DNA from: Oscillospiraceae bacterium
Lineage (GTDB): Bacteria; Bacillota; Clostridia; Oscillospirales; Acutalibacteraceae
NCBI GenBank assembly: GCA_015065935.1
Contig: SVPI01000006.1
Span: forward strand, 1 to 64,000
DNA length: 64,000 bases
Direction of reading: 5' to 3'
This document shows, piece after piece, positions 60,108 through 64,000 of the stretch. The position numbers were made by a program, and so were the translations under genes. How positions within the stretch are numbered: position 1 is the first letter of the stretch; every line of letters starts with the position of its first letter. A model generated the notes under the pieces. It was not told where the DNA came from, did not search any database, and saw only the letters and a program-made list of their open reading frames with translations.

Positions 60108-60746
60108 ATTTTTAGATGGGTAGAAGATGTTAAAGCCGTGAGAGACAGAGACCCTGCGGCAAGAAGCTTTTTAGAGGTGTTTTTTCTTTACCCCGGTGTA
60201 AAGGCAATAAGAATGTACCGAAAGGCAAACTTTTTGCACCGCCACGGTTTAAAATTCTGGGCAAGGGTAATTTCCCAGCGGGCAAGAACCCTAACAGGAA
60301 TTGAAATTCACCCGGGGGCTACCATAGGCCGCCGTTTGGTTATTGACCACGGTGCAGGTGTAGTTATCGGCGAAACCGCCGAAATCGGGGACGATGTTCT
60401 TATCTACCAGGGTGTAACCCTTGGCGGTACCGGTAAGGATACAGGCAAGCGCCACCCAACAATTGGTAACAACGTTATGATAAGCTGTGGCGCCAAGGTG
60501 CTTGGCCCCTTTAAGGTTGGGGATAACGCGCGAATTGCCGCAGGTGCAGTTGTTTTAGAGGAGGTTCCCGCTGATAGCACCGTTGTGGGTGTTCCTGCTC
60601 GTGTTGTTAAACGCGGCGGAATGAAGGTTGTACCCCTTGACCAAATTCACATTCCCGACCCCGTTGCTCAAGAGCTTTGCCGCCTTGAACAGCGCATTGT
60701 AAAAATGGAAAAAGCAGAGGAGAAAAATAAAAATGAGAATATTTAA
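60108..60746 (+). CDS. cysE: serine O-acetyltransferase
   Basis: Acetylates serine for cysteine synthesis. 212 residues: helical N-terminal part (VKAVRDRDPAARSFLEVFFLYPGVKAI) and left-handed beta-helix with hexapeptide repeats (GAGVVIGETAEIGDDVLIYQGVTLGGT, GAKVLGPFKVGDNARIAAGAV). No ATG lies in frame near the start. ATT at 60108 is proposed: GGAGAG ends 8 bases upstream, and the protein would start (I/M)FRWVEDVKAV, like relatives starting MFxxxxEDI. GTG 60099 touches the ribosome binding site and TTG 60087 lies in the terminator. Overlaps cysS by 14 bases. Confidence 0.95.
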   Translation: MFRWVEDVKAVRDRDPAARSFLEVFFLYPGVKAIRMYRKANFLHRHGLKFWARVISQRARTLTGIEIHPGATIGRRLVIDHGAGVVIGETAEIGDDVLIYQGVTLGGTGKDTGKRHPTIGNNVMISCGAKVLGPFKVGDNARIAAGAVVLEEVPADSTVVGVPARVVKRGGMKVVPLDQIHIPDPVAQELCRLEQRIVKMEKAEEKNKNENI

Positions 60747-62112
60747 CACATTAACCAGAGATAAGCAGGAGCTGGTTCCTTTAAAGGATAACACACTTAA
60801 TATTTACGCCTGCGGACCCACCGTTTACAACTTTATTCACATTGGTAACGCTCGCCCCCTTTGCGTTTTCGATGTGCTTCGTCGCTATCTTGAGTGGCGC
60901 GGCTACACCGTTAATTTTGTACAGAACTTTACCGATATTGATGATAAGCTCATAAAAAAGGCAAACGAGGAGGGCACCACCGTTCCCGAAATTGCAAGGC
61001 GTTATATTGAGGAGTTCTTTGTTGACTCAAAGGGCTTAAACATTCGTGAGGCTACCGTTCACCCCAAAGCCACCGAAAACATTGATGCAATTATTGAAAT
61101 TATCAAAAAGCTTGAGGAAAAAGGCTTTGCCTATGAATCAAAGGGTGATGTTTACTTTAGAGCCAAGAAGTTTAAGGAATACGGAAAATTATCCCACCAG
61201 CCGCTAGAGGATTTAGAGGCAGGCGCCAGAATTGATGTAAGCGAGGTAAAGGAAGACCCGATGGATTTCTGCCTTTGGAAATCTGCCAAACCCGGCGAGC
61301 CCTTTTGGGAGTCACCCTGGGGTCAGGGTCGCCCGGGCTGGCATATTGAATGCTCTGCAATGGTAAACCGCTACCTTGGGGATACCATTGATATTCACTG
61401 CGGTGGTCAGGACCTTATTTTCCCCCACCACGAAAATGAAATTGCTCAGAGTGAGTGCGCCAACGGCTGCACCTTTGCCCGCTTTTGGATGCACAACGGT
61501 TATATTAATGTTGATAACCGCAAAATGTCAAAATCCCTCGGCAACTTTTTCACCGTTCGCGAGGTTGCCAAGGTTTACGGTTACGAGCCCATTCGCTATT
61601 TAATGATTTCTTCTCAGTACAGAAGCCCTGTTAACTACAGCACCGATATTATTGAGCAGAGCAAGAATGCCTTAGAGCGTATTTACAACTGCTTTAAGGA
61701 TTTGGACTTTGCCATTACCCACGCCGAGGCAGGCGGTACCGCACCCGATTTCCTTGAGGCAAGGAAAAACGAGTTTATCGCTGCAATGGATGATGATTTA
61801 AATACTGCCGATGCCCTAGCTGCAGTTTTCGGCCTTATTCGTGATATAAACACCCTTATTGCAAAGGGTGCGGGAAAGGATACCCTTTCCGCCTGCAAGG
61901 CGGCTCTTGATGAGCTTTGCGGCGTGCTGGGCCTTGGCTATAATAAAAAGGACGACAATTTAGATGCTGAGGTTGAGGAACTTATAAAACAGCGCACCGA
62001 GGCCAGAAAGGCAAGAGATTTTGCCACCGCTGATGCCATTCGCGATAAACTTAAAGGAATGGGAATTGTCCTAGAGGACACCCCGCAGGGCGTTAAATGG
62101 AGCAGGCAGTAA
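60733..62112 (+). CDS. cysS: cysteinyl-tRNA synthetase
   Basis: Charges tRNA-Cys. 459 residues: CGPTVYNFIHIGNARPL (Cys zinc ligand and HIGH-type motif), zinc ligands C and H in IECSAMVNRYLG and HCGGQDLIFPHHENEIAQ, KMSKS motif KMSKSLGNF, and the C-terminal DALR domain. It is controlled with cysE by the tRNA-Cys T-box, so cysteine supply and charging respond together. Overlaps trmN6 by 16 bases. Confidence 0.97.
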   Translation: MRIFNTLTRDKQELVPLKDNTLNIYACGPTVYNFIHIGNARPLCVFDVLRRYLEWRGYTVNFVQNFTDIDDKLIKKANEEGTTVPEIARRYIEEFFVDSKGLNIREATVHPKATENIDAIIEIIKKLEEKGFAYESKGDVYFRAKKFKEYGKLSHQPLEDLEAGARIDVSEVKEDPMDFCLWKSAKPGEPFWESPWGQGRPGWHIECSAMVNRYLGDTIDIHCGGQDLIFPHHENEIAQSECANGCTFARFWMHNGYINVDNRKMSKSLGNFFTVREVAKVYGYEPIRYLMISSQYRSPVNYSTDIIEQSKNALERIYNCFKDLDFAITHAEAGGTAPDFLEARKNEFIAAMDDDLNTADALAAVFGLIRDINTLIAKGAGKDTLSACKAALDELCGVLGLGYNKKDDNLDAEVEELIKQRTEARKARDFATADAIRDKLKGMGIVLEDTPQGVKWSRQ

Positions 62113-62822
62113 AAAAAGAACCGCTGAACGGCGGAGATTTTAAAATAAATGTATCAAAGCACCACACCTTTGGTACCGATGCGGTGCTTCTCTCCCGCTT
62201 TGCAGCGGCAAAGGAGACCGACACCCTTTGTGACCTTGGCACAGGCTGTGGAATTATTGCCCTTTTAATGCTGTGCGATAATAAGCTTAAAAAGGCGTAC
62301 GGTGTGGATATAAGTGAGGAGGCAATTTCCCTTTGCCAAATGACAAAGGATGAGTTAAATCTCCAAGAGTTCACCCCAATTTGCTCCGATTTAAAGGAGC
62401 TAAAGGGAAAAATCCCCTTTGGGGAATGCACCCTTGTAACCTGTAACCCGCCCTACAAGGCGGCAGGGGCGGGCATTGTAAATCCCGATAGCGTTGACCG
62501 CGTTGCCCGCCATGAGACCGCCTGCAATTTAGAGGACATTTTAGTAGCGGCGGCAAAACTTTTGCAGTTTGGCGGCAGGCTTTGTATGTGCCACCGCCCC
62601 GAGAGAACTGCCGAGCTGCTGGCGAAAATGCGGGAACAAAAAATTGAGCCTAAAAAAATGCGCTTTGTTGCAAAAAGCAAAGGCTGTGAGCCCTGGCTTG
62701 TACTTGTTGAGGGCAAACGAGGCGGCAAAACAGGAATGCGGGTTTTAGATACCCTCTATGTGGAGGAAAACGGAGAATTAAGCTCCGAAATGCTTAAAAT
62801 TTACGGAAAGTATAAGGGATAA
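62097..62822 (+). CDS. trmN6: tRNA1(Val) (adenine(37)-N6)-methyltransferase family protein
   Basis: 241-residue SAM methyltransferase: motif I DLGTGCGIIALL, acidic motif GVDISEEAI and the catalytic CNPPYKAAG (NPPY). N-terminal HHTFGTDAVLLSRF is typical of the TrmN6/YfiC family of Clostridia, which usually sits next to rsmI. Ends 2 bases before rsmI. Confidence 0.92.
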   Translation: MEQAVKKEPLNGGDFKINVSKHHTFGTDAVLLSRFAAAKETDTLCDLGTGCGIIALLMLCDNKLKKAYGVDISEEAISLCQMTKDELNLQEFTPICSDLKELKGKIPFGECTLVTCNPPYKAAGAGIVNPDSVDRVARHETACNLEDILVAAAKLLQFGGRLCMCHRPERTAELLAKMREQKIEPKKMRFVAKSKGCEPWLVLVEGKRGGKTGMRVLDTLYVEENGELSSEMLKIYGKYKG

Positions 62823-62824
62823 AA

Positions 62825-63646
62825 ATGGCAGGAAAACTTTTTGTTGTGGGCACCCCCATTGGAAATTTATCAGATTTTCCCCCTCGCGGAGTTGAAACCT
62901 TAAAAAATGTTGATTTCATCGCCGCCGAGGACACAAGGGTGAGTGTTAAACTGCTTAACCACTTTGAAATTAAAAAGCCTATGATTTCCTATTTCGAGCA
63001 CAACAAGCGGGAAAAGGGCGAGGAGATTATAAACCGAATTTTAAACGGTGAAAACTGCGCTATTATAACCGATGCCGGTATGCCCTGCATTTCAGACCCA
63101 GGCGAGGACCTTGTTCGCCTTGCTCACGAAAAGGGAGTTAAGGTTCAATCGGTGCCCGGTCCCAGCGCTTTAGTTACCGCCCTTGCCATTTCGGGTATGG
63201 CCAGCGGCCGCTTTACCTTCGAGGGCTTTTTATCGGTTAACAAGCAGTCAAGACGGGAGCATTTAGCATCCCTTCAAAACGAAAAGCGCACAATGATTTT
63301 TTATGAGGCGCCACACAAGCTGACTGCCACCCTAAAGGATATGCTAAGCTTTTTCGGGGATAGGCAAATTGCCCTTGTTCGCGAGCTTACAAAGCTACAC
63401 GAAACGGTGGAGAGATTAACCCTGTCATACGCCGCCGAATTTTACAGTGAAAACACCCCCAAAGGCGAATTTGTGCTTATTGTTGAGGGCAAAAAAGAGG
63501 AAAACGGCGAGGAAATGACCATTAGCCAGGCTGTTTTAATGGCAAAAGAGTTAATGGAAAAGGGAATGAGCGCCTCAGCCGCCGCAAAGGCTGCCGCAAA
63601 TAACAGCGGTTTTAAGAAAAACGATATTTATAAGGAACTTGTATAA
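62825..63646 (+). CDS. rsmI: 16S rRNA (cytidine(1402)-2'-O)-methyltransferase
   Basis: Methylates the ribose of C1402 in the decoding centre. 273 residues of the tetrapyrrole-methylase fold: GTPIGNLSDFPPRGVETL, AEDTRVS, DAGMPCISDPGEDLV, VPGPSALVTALAISG and FYEAPHKL. RsmI signature is complete, and the C-terminal HTH-like tail (SASAAAKAAANNSGFKKNDIYK) is present. Confidence 0.96.
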   Translation: MAGKLFVVGTPIGNLSDFPPRGVETLKNVDFIAAEDTRVSVKLLNHFEIKKPMISYFEHNKREKGEEIINRILNGENCAIITDAGMPCISDPGEDLVRLAHEKGVKVQSVPGPSALVTALAISGMASGRFTFEGFLSVNKQSRREHLASLQNEKRTMIFYEAPHKLTATLKDMLSFFGDRQIALVRELTKLHETVERLTLSYAAEFYSENTPKGEFVLIVEGKKEENGEEMTISQAVLMAKELMEKGMSASAAAKAAANNSGFKKNDIYKELV

Positions 63647-63748
63647 AAGTAAAAATTTTTAAATTACCCCTTTAAATTATAGAAAAAATAAGGTATACTT
63701 AATTGTTGGAAAGATAATTTAAATATTTGTATAGGGATGTTTTAAAAA

Positions 63749-64000
63749 ATGGAAATGGAAAACCTAAGCTCCTACAGCAGTGCAAAACGGAGCAAACACG
63801 GAAAAAGACCCAAATATAAAAAGAAAACCTGGTTTACAAGGCTTTCAAAGGGCAAAAAGGTGGCATTTGTTTCAAGTATTGTTGCAATTTCCCTTTGTGT
63901 TGTTCTTGTTGCGGGCGTTTTGGTTGTTGGAAATATGTTTAAATATAACCACAACAACGAATTTGTTAAGGACCCCGAAATCGATTCCATTGTGCCTATA
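63749..64000 (+). CDS. probable LytR-CpsA-Psr family protein, 3' end beyond window
   Basis: 84 codons are visible: a basic cytoplasmic N-terminus (SAKRSKHGKRPKYKKKTW), one membrane segment (about 39-60, VAFVSSIVAISLCVVLVAGV) and the start of an extracytoplasmic part (YNHNNEFVKDPEIDSIVP). This layout, and the YNHN segment after the membrane helix, recall Clostridial LCP proteins, which attach wall polymers to peptidoglycan. The catalytic domain is outside the window, so the call is tentative. Confidence 0.5.
   Translation, partial: MEMENLSSYSSAKRSKHGKRPKYKKKTWFTRLSKGKKVAFVSSIVAISLCVVLVAGVLVVGNMFKYNHNNEFVKDPEIDSIVPI

Noticed and set aside
59854-60115. Two overlapping frames of 60-80 residues before cysE
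   Set aside because: Both lie in the T-box leader and terminator, whose conserved bases account for the sequence.

Overview
The window spans the chromosomal replication origin of a spore-forming, low-to-mid GC Firmicute, most likely a Clostridia member (Oscillospirales-like gut lineage; the exact family is inference). Support: the dnaA-dnaN-S4-recF-remB-gyrB-gyrA block with DnaA boxes between dnaA and dnaN, two perfect parS palindromes, the sporulation genes spoIIE and spoIIID, a cysteine T-box leader, a DAP/lysine step (lysA), and G+-type lipoproteins with short lipoboxes. Genes left of the origin are mainly on the minus strand and many to the right are on the plus strand, as expected for co-orientation with replication.

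Layout. 1-6 kb: a truncated lipoprotein, lysA, spoIIE, a MATE exporter with a small Cys-rich protein. 6-9 kb: pnp and rpsO. 8.8-18 kb: one long minus-strand run of ten closely packed genes (alpha/beta hydrolase, membrane MurF-like ligase, Ddl, CDF metal exporter, DUF951, prfA, Sua5, coaE, M18 aminopeptidase, DUF1653). 18-22 kb: dusB, a VanY-like peptidase, yebC and a DUF3048 lipoprotein. 22.2-23.1 kb: tRNA-Arg(ACG), a hairpin-rich element, a broken four-helix-bundle gene and an orphan barstar. 23.2-27.5 kb: an alpha-glucan ABC importer with malQ. 28-38 kb: origin block, CPBP protease, tadA. 38.4-39.8 kb: repeat-rich stretch with spoIIID, two small genes and structured elements. 39.8-46.9 kb: QueG-like protein, heterodimeric ABC exporter, HAD phosphatase, lepA. 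47-56 kb: mfd, then a lipoprotein/two-component operon running into DUF1385 and prmC. 56-64 kb: recA-recX-rimO-pgsA, then a cysteine T-box with cysE-cysS-trmN6-rsmI and the start of a probable LCP-family protein.

Most genes are ordinary housekeeping genes. The unexpected material is intergenic. Two elements (27558-27836 plus strand, 39438-39748 minus strand) have unrelated long terminal stems but share a conserved internal core: a hairpin with a GCC-U-CAAA / UUUG-UC-GGC stem and a conserved loop, and a second hairpin capped by GC-UGAC-GC. The stems differ in sequence but still pair, which is the pattern of a structured RNA family; I do not recognise it. Other signals are a third multi-hairpin element beside the tRNA, a 13-mer repeated exactly in three intergenic regions with close variants, a small hairpin repeat family beginning TTGTAGG, a hairpin that buries the spoIIID start codon, and an apparent ATT start codon for cysE.
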